Shown: positions 33,684 to 45,959, numbered from the stretch's first letter. The stretch: DNA of 64,000 bases from Amphiura filiformis (GCF_039555335.1 NC_092646.1:32742880-32806879), one strand, 5' to 3'. Translations and numbers: made by a program. The notes: generated by a model not told the origin, from the letters alone.

Positions 33684-36600
33684 GGAAGCAGTTTTTCTAT
33701 GGCCAAATTTCATCAGAAAAAGAATCTGTCAAAAAATATTTCACCAGATGAAGTCTTAGGTCGGTTTTTGGCGAAAATTCAAAATGGCCGCCAAAATAGG
33801 CGTTTTTTAGGGATTTTACCACTATTAGTATAGTTTTAGGCCAAAAGCACCAAGTAATATGTCTTTCTATATGTTGAGGCCGCTGATTCCATATCTGCCA
33901 TTAATATAATGGCCATATGAATATCTAGATGGCTAAAATTCAAAATGGCCGCCAAAATAGGTGTTTTTTCAAGGTTTTTGAGGCTGCTAATTCCAAATCT
34001 ACCATTTCTATAATGGCAAAATGAATATTTAGGTTAGATAATGGTAACAATTCAAAATGACCGCCAAAATTACCTTTTTAAAAAAAGACTTTCTGCGGAC
34101 AGTGAGCCATTTATATTGATATATTGAGTAATGTGTCTTTTTAGGTGTTTTCATTTCGCAGACTATGAATCTCTACTCTATTAAGCGATATGATTAATAG
34201 TGGCAATAATCACCTCAGATAATACATTTTATAATGGTACATGAGGCACCATTATGTTAAATGTACCGCACCAAGGCATTTGTTTTTTATATTATTGGTA
34301 AGCACGACTGTATATGGTGTCGATTGTGTCATTTCAGCTTCATAACAGCTCACCATATAGCAGCGGAAAAGCAAACATGAAGCCATAATATTGCTAAAGT
34401 GTTGCTGGATCACCGGGAAGATCAGCTCCACAGCGAGGAATGCAAGTTCAAGTTTTTCGCTAATCTAAGAAATGGATCCTTTGTGATCGGTAGAATGATA
34501 TTTGAGTGTCCAAGGGCTAAAAAAGACAATGAACAATATAAGCAACTGGTGCCAGCCAAATTGAGGCAAGTGAAATGACAGAGGACTGGATCAAGAAGAG
34601 TGTCTGATGACAGCATAATCTCTGAGCAAAAGAATCCTCGCTGACTATGACCAATTCAAATCTCTACTCAAAAATCTGAAGATTGGTTTGATAAAGTCGG
34701 GCAATTAGGATTATGAACGAAAATACTTAGGACATACGTGTAAAAACAAATACCTACCAAAAGAAACAGAAGCAGAATTTGATGTCAAAATGACTATAGA
34801 GGACGAAATGTACATGGACAATTGTATCGGGGAATACTTTTTACAAAGCTACTTTCAATGCTACTGTTTCCAACTCATGGATCCGAATGAATGAACAAGG
34901 AGCATCCAAAACCGAATCGGCTGAAAGAGCTAGAGAAAAATGCGAGAATCAGAAAGAGAGAGAGAGAGAGAGGAAGGTGTTGCTAAGAGAATGCAGATGT
35001 AAGCCTTGAATTTTCGACATAGCCAGTGGTCATTGTATTTCTCACTACGCTAAGCCTAGACCCATCGACCATCCCAGCAAACACAAGACGTTTTCGACAT
35101 CATTCGCAAAAGGTTATAAAAGGTTGTCAGAAAACGTTTAAATGTCGGGTTATATAAAGGGTATATTAAGAGTATAAACGTTTTCATAACCTTAAAAAAC
35201 ATTTTTTGATAATCTACTGGTCAGCAAACAAATATGTTTTACAGAAAACGTTTAAATATCGGGTTATATAAAGGGTATAAAAACGTTTTAATAATATTCC
35301 AAAAACATACTTGAAAACTTGATACAAAACATTCTAAAATATTTTGCGAAAAATGTTTGCCCAAAATATTTTCAATAACGTTTTAAAAACGTTTTCATGA
35401 CCTTTATATAACCCGACATTTAAATGTTATTAAAAGGTTTTGAAAAAAAAACATTTTAAGAACATTTCTCTGGTTGCTGGGTTTAAATATTTTAACATAA
35501 TGTTATTTTAGTATTGACACAATATTTGGCAAAAATGTTTGCAAAAATAGTTTACAATAACATTTTTTGAAAACATTTAGAAATATTGTCGTGGTGTGTT
35601 TTCATACAAAACGTTTTAAAACGTTATCATGACCTTTATATAACCCGACATTTTAATGTTATTAAAACGTTTTTACCTAAACCAAAAGCCAAAATATAAC
35701 TTATTTAAAACGTTTTTGTGTTTGCTGGGATGTGGTCACTCACCTATCATGTCGTTGAGCTTGTGACCAGCAGCTTTTGTGTATCGTTAAGTTCTGCGGT
35801 GACAACATTGTCCCCTCTATCGAGCGAGTGTTGGAGATTGAGATAATGTCCTCCAAGTTGCGGTTCATGGCTCAGCGACTTGGAAATACATGTGTTAGGT
35901 CTCCATTTGACCTCCGTTGTTTGGAAGTGGAAGCACTATCAGCTCTGTTTGGCTCAGGCTCTGCATCATCACTGTCAATAAAGTGTCACTTGGAAAATCA
36001 ACATTTTCTTGTTCCCAACCGCTGACCAAAGACAATGTCTACTGTGTGAAATATGATGCCTGCTAGATCATCCAGACTGATGGTAGGCGTGACCATCTAT
36101 CTGGATTTTATTTACTAGAGCTTAACAGAACTCGGAGTACTTAATGGCATGCTTCTTGTAGTCTAATTGCTAGTGTATAGGCATTCAAAGTGCTCAACTC
36201 TGACAAAATATTGAAGTCATGGTATACCAACTTGTTTATTGGGTTCAAGGCATCCTGCATCTGCAGGCTCTTAGCAACACTTTTTTGAACCAATCCTCTG
36301 TTAGTTCACTTGTCACAATTTGGCTGACATTGATTATTTGCGAATATTGGCTACTGTCTCTTTGACACTGAAATATCACTCTACCGATCACAATTGAAGC
36401 ATCCATTTCTTAAATTAGCGATAGACTGGAACTTGCATTCCTCATCTACCCGCTAACCCAGCAAGACTTTAGCGATATTGTGGCTTCGTGTTTGTTTTTC
36501 AGCTGCTATGGTGCACCTGAAATTACACAATTGACATACAGTTGTGCGTACTAAAAACCTTGGTGTAGTACATTTGTCATAATGGTGCCTCTTGTACCAT

Positions 36601-37214
36601 TATGAATATATTATCCAAGGTCAGATATTGCCAAAATGATTAATCATATTTGATTATTATCGAGTAGAGATTCATAGTCTGCGACATTAAAACACCTAAA
36701 AAGACATATTTTTATTACTCAATATAAATGGGTCCCTATCAGCAAATTCTTTAAAAAAGGTGATCTTGGCGGCCATTTTAAATTTTTGCCATATTTTGAT
36801 CGAGATATTCATATGGCCATTATATTAATGGCAGATATGGAATCAGCGGCCTCAAAAACATATAGAAAGACATATTACTTGGTGCTTTTGGCCTAAAACT
36901 ATACAAAAAGTGGCGTAATCTTGAAAAAACACCTATTTTGGCGGTCATTTTGATTTTTAGCCATCTACATATTCATATGGCCATTATATTAATGACAGAT
37001 ATGGAATCATCGGCCTCAAAAACATATAGAAAGACATATTACTTGGTGCTTTTGGCCTAATACTTTACAGAAAGTGGCAACATCTTGAAAAAACACCTAT
37101 TTTGGCGGCCATTTTGAATTTTCGCCAAAACCCGACCTAAGACTTCATCTGGTGAAATTTTTTTGACAGATTCTTTTTCCTGATGCAATATGGCCATAGA
37201 AAAACCGGTTCCTG
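33684..37214. mobile_element. Giant inverted-repeat element, 3.5 kb, decayed interior
   Basis: The left arm starts CAGGAAGCAGTTTTTCTATG and the right arm ends CATAGAAAAACCGGTTCCTG. Pairing runs through CAGATGAAGTCTTAGGTCGG, AATGGCCGCCAAAATAGG, AATATGTCTTTCTATATG and GAATGCAAGTTC and is detectable for at least 850 bp per arm. Both arms contain the same coding-like remnant (EECKF...ANLRNGSF), the left version open for about 50 codons. The centre is occupied by an unrelated 657-bp MITE and unassigned sequence. It could be a foldback transposon or an inverted duplication of a decayed one; the superfamily is unknown. Confidence 0.7.
35073..35729. mobile_element. CCCAGCAAACACAA foldback element with internal duplication, nested
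   Basis: It starts CCCAGCAAACACAAGACG and ends TTTTTGTGTTTGCTGGG, flanked by AT on both sides. Relative to the copy at 60997-61373 it is reversed and carries extra inner arm segments (about 35240-35490), making it 657 bp. It lies within the giant inverted-repeat element. Confidence 0.8.
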
Positions 37215-38754
37215 TGTAAGTTTGCAGAAAAAAGTCCTTGTTTGCCCACCCCTAATTATATATTGCATATTTAATACAACCAAGACCAGGGTTAAACTAT
37301 GGTACTGAATAGCGATAAATTAGCTCTGTAAGAGGGTAGACAGGGCACGAAGTAAAATGAAATGAATTTGGTAATGTGTGGAAGGGAAGTTTTATCATTT
37401 CTTTCTTTACGTGGAAGTTTTATCGTTTATTGAATTTGCTGTAGGCACACTTTTATTAAACCAATGGACAACTTTCCAATTGATAGAATTTGACGAATTG
37501 AGGCAAATTGGAAAAGCACTGAATTTTTAGACACTGGTCCAATTAAATTTATATCTTTTCAGGTTGATCGAATTTATTATCAATTTTTTATTGAACGAGT
37601 GAGATTTTTTTTCTTATATTTTATTAAATCTATATTAAAAACAAGACATGTTTGAATTATAGGTAATATATATTAAAAATAAAATACAGAAAGGTTTTTT
37701 TTTAATATAATATACAGTAAGCAAAAAAATTATGGTAGGAGTTGTGTTCACCCCTGTATATCCTGAATAAAGACAAATGTGTCAAAATTGAAACAAGCAG
37801 CCGATGTCTGTATTCTTAAGCTCTCATTCATTTTGTTGAAATTAGTTTAGAATTAAAGAAACGTTGACCCAAAACCTAATGAAGATATGAAATAAAAAAA
37901 TTGCACTTTTGTGTTCTAATCAATGAAAGCACGACGCTAGTTTTTCGTGCTAATCAATGAAACACGGCGCTAGTTCTCTTGTTCTCGAACGTTTTGTGTA
38001 CAAATCAATAGGGCGTGCAATGTGGCAAACTGCAACTTTTACAATAGTATCTTCCTTGGGTTTTTGGACCGTCGTGTCTTTATTTTATGAACAATTTCAA
38101 CGAATGAGGTCTTAAATTCGAGCTAAAAGATGCAGCTATTTGCTGTTGGTTCCAGTTATAACATATCTGTCTTTGTTTAGGATATATATGGTGTGAACGT
38201 AACTGGTACCTTAATTATTTGGCTTACTGTATATCATGTGACCATTTTATTATTATGTGAAAACACCGATGTTGCTCTTTTTTAAAGATTTTGAGAGTAC
38301 ATTAGGCCAAAAAAAGGTTTGCTTGTCTTCGTCTGGCCGACCGTTTCGGCAGTCCCGATCGTAAAAACAAAAAGGTCATTTTGATACAGCATGTATAGTA
38401 CAAGTCTTGAACACTTTCGTCTTACATGTAGCTACGTATAGTTCGGACACACACTTCAGGGAGCATTTAGCTACAATAAACTGACGATTTTAATAATGAT
38501 GGTAGGCTTATTTATAATTCACACAAGAAAGATATGTTTACACTTGCAAAAGGCCCATAATATTTTTAATATTTCCACGTATTGGCCGCTCGTTAGCTGC
38601 GCTCACACAGCCTCCAACCATTTTTAAATTCAAGATCATATCTTTAAAAATCAAATAACTTCCGGGTTTTTTTGCAAACGATAGATAAAAGATGTGGCAT
38701 TTACATAATGCAAGCACTAACTGAGGCTGTTTAAAACACACTTCGAGATTGCAT
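37215..38754. other. No gene recognised
   Basis: AT-rich sequence. The stretch near 37610-37730 is rich in ATATTAAAA words. No exon, RNA gene or repeat with internal structure could be supported. Confidence 0.45.
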
Positions 38755-39318
38755 TACATTATTTTGTTGGGGCCCACTTTTTGGTACACCCTGTAGTTAG
38801 TAATTAAGTTAGAAATGGATCGTTTTGCATCGTAGTTTGAATTTCACAGAACTTGGCCCGTAACATTTTAGGGCATGTTTTTGGCTCTGCAAACTAATAA
38901 AATAGCTTAGTTAGGCAATCAAAGATTCGTCCCACATCCATGAGAAAATCGTCCAGGTTATGTGTCATAGTTTTCTCAAAATCGCAGTTTTAAATTTAAC
39001 GATCACGTTTAATTTTTCTGCTTTGCAACAGGGTTGACACAATTTATAGTCCGATGTATGGGTCAAATGATCGAAAATTGTTTCTCTTTCCTATTAGTTT
39101 ATATGGTGCAGCAACTTACCGAAAGTCGCACTGAACCAATGTCCAAAATTCACTCATTTTTTGTCCTTATCCATTCACGAGAAACGGTCAAAAGTCGCCG
39201 GAAATTTTTGGCTGTGTTCAGTAACCCTACCTGTCTATGTCAAAGGACATATGCTTCGACATTGGCAGTTGGAAGCTAAAAATAGTGAAATTAAAATAAT
39301 TGACAAGGCAATACATTG

Positions 39319-40190
39319 ACTTAGGAAGATTTTTAACATGGGGGAGGCTAACCTAAACAAATTGGTCACCCATTTTCCCCGGTATCTGGTCACATTTTTT
39401 GAAAATTTCATCTGGAACACTGAAAGCCAAACTAGAGTCAAGTGACTCTCTAAGTGGAGTAAACTAGCACTGACTCTCAAAAGGAGTCAACTGATTGTCA
39501 CAGGAGAGTCAGTTGACTCTACTTGTGGAGTCAATTGACTCTACATTCAGAGTCGTCGACGGAGTCATGAAATTTATGACTCTTCAAGAGAGTCAGACCC
39601 TGTAATAATTTGGCACTTGACACCATGGAATGTATATTCTCCCATTCCTAAGGGAAGGTCGTTCAGCCTGTATTTTTGTTTGTTTTATTTCTTCTTTAAC
39701 TTGGGACACTCAATCAGTTGAAAACACAATTAATCATCTGTTCTTCCTTGAGGCCCAGGGAAAACTATTTACTCAAAGTGAAGTCTCCTATTCTGGTAGG
39801 TATACTATGAAGTTTTATCTTGATGTAGGCTACATTTTGTGCTACTTCCGAACTGTCGGAGTGACCCTGTAATGGAGTCTGGGTTACTCTAGCAGAGTCC
39901 AGCCACTACACGACTCTATGTCTAAAATGACTCCATATTGGGAGTCAAATGTCTCCTGTGTAGAGTCATCAACGGTGACTCTTCCGCGGAGTCAGGAAAT
40001 TTAAGACTCTTCAAGGGAGTCAGATGACTCCCAATATGGAGTCATTTTAGACATAGAGTCGCAGAGTGCTGGACTCTGCTTTCTTTTGGAGTCACCCTGA
40101 CTCCAGTTTGGCTTTCAGTGAATTATTGGCGGCTGAGTTGGTGGGGGGACTAATCCCCGCAAGCCCCTCGTTTCCTAAGCCTATGCAATA
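39319..40190. mobile_element. Insertion of about 870 bp specific to copy B
   Basis: Copy A lacks this segment: its flanks join directly at 23915-23930. GCAATACAT at the left and GCAATAATACAT at the right are a possible imperfect target duplication. Short inverted words CTTAGGAA / TTCCTAAG lie near the edges. It contains the GAGTC-rich element at 39418-40120. Confidence 0.55.
39418..40120. mobile_element. GAGTC-rich element with CACTGAAAGCCAAACT inverted ends (703 bp)
   Basis: The left end CACTGAAAGCCAAACTAGAG and the right end CTCCAGTTTGGCTTTCAGTG are inverted. Both ends carry repeated GAGTCA and TGACTC words, about thirty in all, including the inverted pair GACTCCATATTGGGAGTC / GACTCCCAATATGGAGTC. 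AA dinucleotides flank it. There is no transposase frame; the short frame at 39630-39872 has no recognisable domain. Confidence 0.75.
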
Positions 40191-40895
40191 ATACATAACC
40201 CCGTACGAGTTTCTCATGGTGGTTTGGAAATCCTTCAGTTTTCTACCATTTAAGCCAACAACAGCTTGCCCTACAAACATGCTCGTGGGCCTGTTGAAAT
40301 CCAAAATATGATGAAAAATATGTCTACTATAAAAACTAGGGTTAAACTTAAGTCTATTTTAAAACCATCTGCTAAGAGCCGTGTACCTTCTCGAGCAATT
40401 TACTTTTATACAATATTTTATTTACAACTTGAAAAAAAAAATCTTATCGGACATTAAAGAATTAGGCAACATTAATTGTCCCAGAGCTAACGCATGCATT
40501 CAGTTTCCAGTGCGCATTTAGGAAAAATTGGCCAATTATTATTATGTATTCCCCCACTATATTTAAAACAAAAATGTTTGAAAAGACATTTTTAGAAATA
40601 TTTCATTGTGTGTATAGCAATGTAAGTTTTAAAAGTTTTGAGCTTAATTATCAAGCTTATGTTAACTGATGGGGAGAGGAAGGTAAAAGCCATAATTCCA
40701 CATTGTATTTAAAAATCTACGCAAGCTCTGAGACTTACTATTTTCTGGCCTAAACGACACGAAGTTTAACTTATTAACAAAACAGTATTTATTGTCTTAA
40801 ACTCTAAGCCTAAAATTGAATAACTATAAAGGTGCTACTGATATAAATAAAAGAAGATTTATTTTTTCGTGATATACATGTTCACAATGATTATT

Positions 40896-42107
40896 CTATA
40901 TATTGTTCGTTGAAACGGTCGGAACAGCCGCCTTATTGTCAGCACTAGTTGGCTGTTTTCTTTCTTTTCGAGCACACCCAAAAGCTTTCCGGTAAGCCTG
41001 TCTGTATCGCGAATTGCTAAGTCCATATATAAGAGGATTGAGTGCGGAATTGATGAACCGAAGACAAGTTCCGTAAAATTCCAAGTTCCGAATTGCAGTG
41101 GCCTCTCCATTTCCACGCAAATGCCAGGTAACGGTCCATATGAACTCTACAAAAGTGCTAATTTCATATGGGACCATCAAGATGAAGAATACGGTCCCGT
41201 TGATGATTAACATCTTGGCCACCTGGTTTTGTATGCGTTGCAGTTCACGCTGTCTTTCCTGGTTTCCTTCGCCACCAACATTACGCTTACCGAGACGCCT
41301 TATGATACTGCAGTACAATAAAATGTTAAGACACAAGTTAGCAGCAAAGAATACTGATTGCATCCCATGACTTACGGCCCACCAAATTGGGCTCAATGCA
41401 TTGCAAACGGTTCGGTCATCTCCGATATAAACATATGCCATCTCCTTAAGCCCAGGTGGCCAAAGAAAGCAATATGAATTTGATCTTACAGTTTTCAAAC
41501 AACCTAAAGTACCCATGATAACAGCGACTAACCAGGTAATGACGGTAACCTTTATTGTGTATCTCTTACCACTTACCATACGGTGCTTCAGCGGATGACA
41601 GATTGCCATGTATCGTTCAAATGCCACAAGTGTGATCATGCAGACCGATCCGTAAAATGTTAGTTTTATCGACAAATTAAACGATATACATTGCGCATTT
41701 GTATAGTATGGGTGGTTCAGTAACAAGCCGGTATTACTTTGCCAAGTCTTAAGTAAGTCAACAGCAGACGCGACGAGAAACATTGTATCTGCAACGGCCA
41801 GGTTTCCCAAGTAAACGTTAGTCACTGTTCGCATGTCACGCACTCGAGCTAACACAAAAAGAAAAGTCAAATTCATCATAATCCCCAAAAGCGCAACAAG
41901 CGGAGACAAGTAGAATTTCATGATATAGTTATGTTGCTTATAGAATGCGTTCAGGAAAAATTCGGGCGGAAAATGGTAGTAGTTTATCATGAAGGACTTC
42001 CCCGCTAAACCCATCTCGTAACATGATGTATTACGCCATAGGTCGTCATAATTAAAGCCAATGTTAGGTTGGTTCGTAGTAAATGATGCCATGGACGTGG
42101 TTTCCAT
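40896..42107 (-). CDS. Class A peptide-type GPCR, copy B (403 aa, single coding exon)
   Basis: An intact frame from ATG at 42107, collinear with copy A and about 85% identical (roughly 60 differences). TM2 Asp, the FERY at the end of TM3, the TM4 Trp and NPLIY are present. TM6 reads FFILMVPY, again with Met in place of the toggle Trp, so the loss predates the duplication. Differences concentrate in the N terminus (residues 7-52), the second extracellular loop (206-250) and the top of TM5, while helices 1-3 and 7 are almost unchanged. That pattern suggests selection on ligand contacts after duplication. The C terminus ends STNNI instead of STKT. Ligand unknown; TRH/neuromedin-U-receptor-like at best. 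Confidence 0.9.
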   Translation of the reverse strand: METTSMASFTTNQPNIGFNYDDLWRNTSCYEMGLAGKSFMINYYHFPPEFFLNAFYKQHNYIMKFYLSPLVALLGIMMNLTFLFVLARVRDMRTVTNVYLGNLAVADTMFLVASAVDLLKTWQSNTGLLLNHPYYTNAQCISFNLSIKLTFYGSVCMITLVAFERYMAICHPLKHRMVSGKRYTIKVTVITWLVAVIMGTLGCLKTVRSNSYCFLWPPGLKEMAYVYIGDDRTVCNALSPIWWAVSHGMQSVFFAANLCLNILLYCSIIRRLGKRNVGGEGNQERQRELQRIQNQVAKMLIINGTVFFILMVPYEISTFVEFIWTVTWHLRGNGEATAIRNLEFYGTCLRFINSALNPLIYGLSNSRYRQAYRKAFGCARKERKQPTSADNKAAVPTVSTNNI

Positions 42108-42275
42108 TGCGATTCAAGTGACGGACAGAAGTATGAGCAGAGAATACAGTATGTCTTCCCTGGTATGAGCTTATCACAAAGAGTGAGGTGATCCAGTGCG
42201 GGTTTAATAATAAAAGCAACATTCAAGCGGGAGCAATGATATTTTATTGTACGCAGGCGCGAAATTTAGAATTCA

Positions 42276-42711
42276 TATTGTAGCCATGCCAAATGAAAAG
42301 TGTATGATAATCAAGAAGTAAAAAGTAAAAAAAAAAGATTCAATAAGGCACTGGAGATATATTGGTTCGCTTTTTTCACTAGGATCCACAACATGCTCAT
42401 CTATCAGGACAAAGTTCTTTAACCCCAATACATTTGTACATTCATTGAATGACCTTTGAAAATGTGGGTACTAAAACTCATACCCTGCAACTTGAGGTCA
42501 AATTTTGCACTGTGATTGTTTAATTGAGGTTGTTGAACTATGCCATTGGGATGAGGCTATTGTGGTCCATAGTGTTTGTCGAGCATCGATGCTTGGTCGA
42601 TATTTATGAAACATCAATCAATTGACTCGTTCACTGTGAAAATTAAAATAAAATTGTCCAATTAATTCTAATTAATTAGGCGATAGTTCATTAATAACAA
42701 GTATTGACTAG
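42276..42711. other. No gene recognised
   Basis: Unique sequence upstream of GPCR B, from the end of the segmental duplication to the SINE. No core promoter motif or exon could be supported. Confidence 0.4.
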
Positions 42712-42975
42712 CAGTCAAATTAGCTCAATCGATAAAGCGTTTGACTATGATGCGAGAGATTGTGGGTTCGAACCCTTGCGGCGGTTTAGTACGGTCTCGT
42801 GGAAAAATTGAGATAGCTTGAATTCCCCTGAACATTGTCCCGTTGTAACCCGTACGAAACTCAGGGAGCTGATCCTGGTTGCGAAGGTAAGTTGTAGATT
42901 GTCTCGGGTGTGCGCCGTTGAAGCTGCAAAGTCCCTGTGTTGTTGTTAAAGAGAAAACAACACATCTGGATTTAT
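42712..42975 (+). mobile_element. tRNA-derived SINE
   Basis: The head has an A box (TTAGCTCAATCGATAAAGCG) and a B box (GTGGGTTCGAACCC) at pol III spacing, with a tRNA-like anticodon arm between them. A non-tRNA body follows (CTGATCCTGGTTGCGAAGGT, GTGTGCGCCGTTGAAGCTGC) up to an AT-rich tail near 42975. From 42976 to 43504 I recognise no gene. Confidence 0.7.
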
Positions 42976-43504
42976 TTATAAAAGTGTTACATAAAGTGAT
43001 ATCATTGCCCTTCGGTAAAAAAGAGTTATGGTAATTAACAAGTATGTTTTAGCAAAAAAATAAATAAAATATACATGTATAAACAAAAGGTGCTAATGTA
43101 ATGCTTTTAGTATAGTAAATTGTGGTAATCTTAATCTTAATCTTCAAAGTATCTGAAATCCGTATTTGCCTAGCAGAAAGACAAGTGTGAAGAAGCAAAA
43201 CTTTTAATGATTCCAGCATCCGTCAAATTTTTAACAATAATCTCCTAGAGCTAAAAACATAAGCACTATAATTATGAGTAAAATTTGTTTTGTCGTGTTT
43301 ATTGTGGTTGTCTTCCAAAATCTCAAACAGACACTGAAGTATTTCTACATATTTTTTACAATGCAAAATCATAATTATGCAACATTTCAAAGAGAAATTA
43401 TAAGACCAAGTAAATTAACGAGAAACAAAAAACACGGTTTTACAGATATTTTTGTATTACGTCTTCTTTGCCCTTACTGTATTTAAAGTAATTTAAATTA
43501 CATT

Positions 43505-43750
43505 TGTTTGAATTCAACCATTCCTGATTGCGTATTTGATATTTTTACTGTATGGAAGTTTGAATAAATACAAATACATTTTGTTGCATTCAACCATTCT
43601 TAATTGCGGACTCTTTGTCTTCATTATATTCATGACATATAACACAAAATAATGTTCCATTCAGGCATTCTTGATTGCGGATTGTTTGTCTACATTATAT
43701 TGAAGTCGATTTGAAATGTTGTTATATTCAACTATTTGTGATTGCGGCTA
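43505..43750. repeat. Four tandem units of about 75 bp
   Basis: TTCAACCATTC(C/T)TGATTGCG-like words recur near 43515, 43588, 43663 and 43727, each followed by a TTT..CATTATATT stretch. Confidence 0.7.
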
Positions 43751-43756
43751 TTTTCA

Positions 43757-44215
43757 TTTAGTTATTCCATTTAAAATCCACACTGCCCCTATGGAAGATT
43801 TTGGAAATATCTTCCACAAGGGGAGTATAAGTTTCAATGGAATTAGCACATTAACCAACTCTATTTAATAAAACTCACCCTCCGTCTGTGATTCAGGTTG
43901 AATCTTTCTCAGAGGGTGTGTAAAATTCAAATGCAGCTGCCGAATGTGTTCATTCCATTTGAAATTCAGACTCCCTTTGTGGAAGACATTTCCAAAATCT
44001 TCGACAGCGGTAAGTGTGGATTTTAAATGGAATAGACCATTTTGCAATGGGATATTTCAGTTGAACCCCCCCCCCTACATGGACGATATGACTTCCCCTC
44101 AGGAGTTGTAGATTTCAAATGGAGTCACCCATTCAAGTATCCCAATTTGAATTTCCCGCTGTGGAAGATTAAGGTCATGTCTTCCACAGGGTTGTATGGA
44201 TTTAACTGGAATACC
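43757..44215. mobile_element. Palindromic elements of the TGGAAGAT / ATCTTCCA family
   Basis: Two back-to-back units. In the first, CCATTTAAAATCCACACTG is mirrored by GTGTGGATTTTAAATGG. The second (from about 44050) has ACATGGACGATATGACTTCC mirrored by GGTCATGTCTTCCACAGG and the word ATGGAGTCACCCATTCA. They are related to the element split by the hAT insertion at 5674-6684. From 44216 to 44749 nothing was recognised. Confidence 0.65.
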
Positions 44216-44749
44216 TTTGGTTGAAAGAAAGTAATATAACATAGAATGTTACAGAATTAAGAAACGTTCACCCGCACAATAATTCCTACATTCAACAATG
44301 TAGTCTATGCTACCTGAAGTTCTTCATTGGATTCTAATAAGTTATGCCCGATTAAGCTAGGCCAAATTTTAAAAAGGTTTGTCTCAAAGCTCCCGCGCGT
44401 ATTACTTTATTCTTTATTCACCCGCATTAGTTTCTTAAAAATTTCTTCCTTTTTATTTATTTATTTCAAAAGAAGAAGAAAATACGATCGAAATTCCGTT
44501 TTTACAATTTTAGACTTCAATACAATAGCAGCATCACTTTATTGTTCAATGTAACACTTCATACAATAGAATTTTTTCACATTTGAAAAAAATCTTTGCA
44601 AAAAAAAATAAAACGCATTTCGCATTAGTTTTTCAGAGTTGTAGACCATTGAGACGAACTTTTTGGCCTGACATGATAAAGGGTAGACGATGTATTGTTG
44701 GTTGAAGCTGCCAATTTTTTTCATTATTTTACATTTTCATTATCTAAAT

Positions 44750-45060
44750 CAATATATTATATACATATTTGATGTTTTGCAAAAGTTCATTCTACAAATC
44801 ATATACTTTGAAAACTTGCTAGATTTATTGTTGTGAATGAGTTATGTACGTTTTATAAAAGTGTTGTTGTTTCAGCCCTCTTAACAACATAACTCAAGAA
44901 CCATAGCACCTAGAAAAGTTATATCTGTGATATTTGAATTCTTCTACACAATTGCTATGAAATGTTCTGTGCAATTTTTGCTAGAGCTCACTACCAGTCA
45001 CAAGCAGCTATGAACTACCAAATCGCAACAGTTTGATATAGTTGCTAACCTTAAATTAGT
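44750..45060 (-). repeat. Dispersed repeat family A, copy 3 (inverted)
   Basis: Reverse complement of copy 1, sharing ATTTATTGTTGTGAATGAGTT, GATATTTGAATTCTTCTACA and GAACTACCAAATCGCAACAG. Confidence 0.7.
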
Positions 45061-45195
45061 GGCTAGAAAACGAGTTGGGACTCTTTTGTCATGTTCGTAC
45101 ATATCAAGCGTGTTCAAATGCGGGATTGGACTGTGTGTGATTGCTAGGAGTATAGTTCAGTATACATCAAACAGTTACCATAGGGTATTATATAA

Positions 45196-45607
45196 AAGGC
45201 ACTGAATTTAATGCCCACGTGACCCATGAGCGCCGCCATACCAAGACCAAGTGATCAGTATATTGTGCTACAATGCTAAGAGATAGGAATTTTTGAGACA
45301 AATATCATCAAAATTGATGAAAATTTAAAAGGCAACTTAATTATACATTGGGGGATTCTGGTTTTTTTTAGTATGTTTTCAAAAACTAAATTTTGGAAGT
45401 TTTGATCGCCGAAAAAAAGGTTATCGACGGAAACTCTTACAATGATACTACTAAAAATGATAAATTTTGGACATGCATCCCGCGATTCCAATTGAAATAC
45501 ACAGAAAGACCACCCGCTGTGCCAAAGGTCACTTTTCCAGACATCCTGTCTAGACGCTGTAAAGTCAGCGCCTATCTGGTCACGTGGGCATTAAATTAAG
45601 TACCTTT
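45196..45607. mobile_element. MITE-like element with ATTTAATGCCCACGTGACC inverted ends
   Basis: The left AATTTAATGCCCACGTGACC and the right GGTCACGTGGGCATTAAATT pair perfectly, with outer GGCACTG and AGTACC words near the ends. The interior has no coding capacity. From 45608 to 45959 nothing was recognised. Confidence 0.7.
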
Positions 45608-45959
45608 GCTTAAATGCCCTAAGACGACTGTCAAAGGTAATATGAAAAACTAATAATACATTCTTGCGCTAATTCTTTTCCTAAAGCTGAAATGAAATAT
45701 GGTATTTTTCTTTCTCCAGAATTGCAGCTCACTTATAAGACATTGCTAATATGCATAGATGAACGTACAACACAATCCCTGTCGTAACACCTGAAAGTCA
45801 TATACTAACCCGATATACGAACACTGGCGTCCATACTGGTAAGTATCCATACGCAATATCAAGCAATGTCCCAAACACTAACCCGGAATTACCACGTAAT
45901 GATGGGTAATATTCGTTCTGTGTATTTTGACATCTCATTCGGCACGATGCGGCTCTATT

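Larger units (their letters stand above)
38755..42275 (-). repeat. Segmental duplication, copy B (contains GPCR B)
   Basis: Collinear with 23351-26005 from GGGGCCCACTTTTTGGTAC to TACGCAGGCGCGA, in the same orientation about 15.5-16.3 kb away. It differs by an inserted segment at about 39319-40190 and by many small changes. Confidence 0.85.

Noticed and set aside
35777..36025. 82-codon plus-strand frame inside the giant inverted repeat
   Set aside because: No domain recognised on either strand; treated as part of the decayed interior.
42712..42790. Functional tRNA gene
   Set aside because: A and B boxes are present but the acceptor stem does not pair and a SINE body follows.
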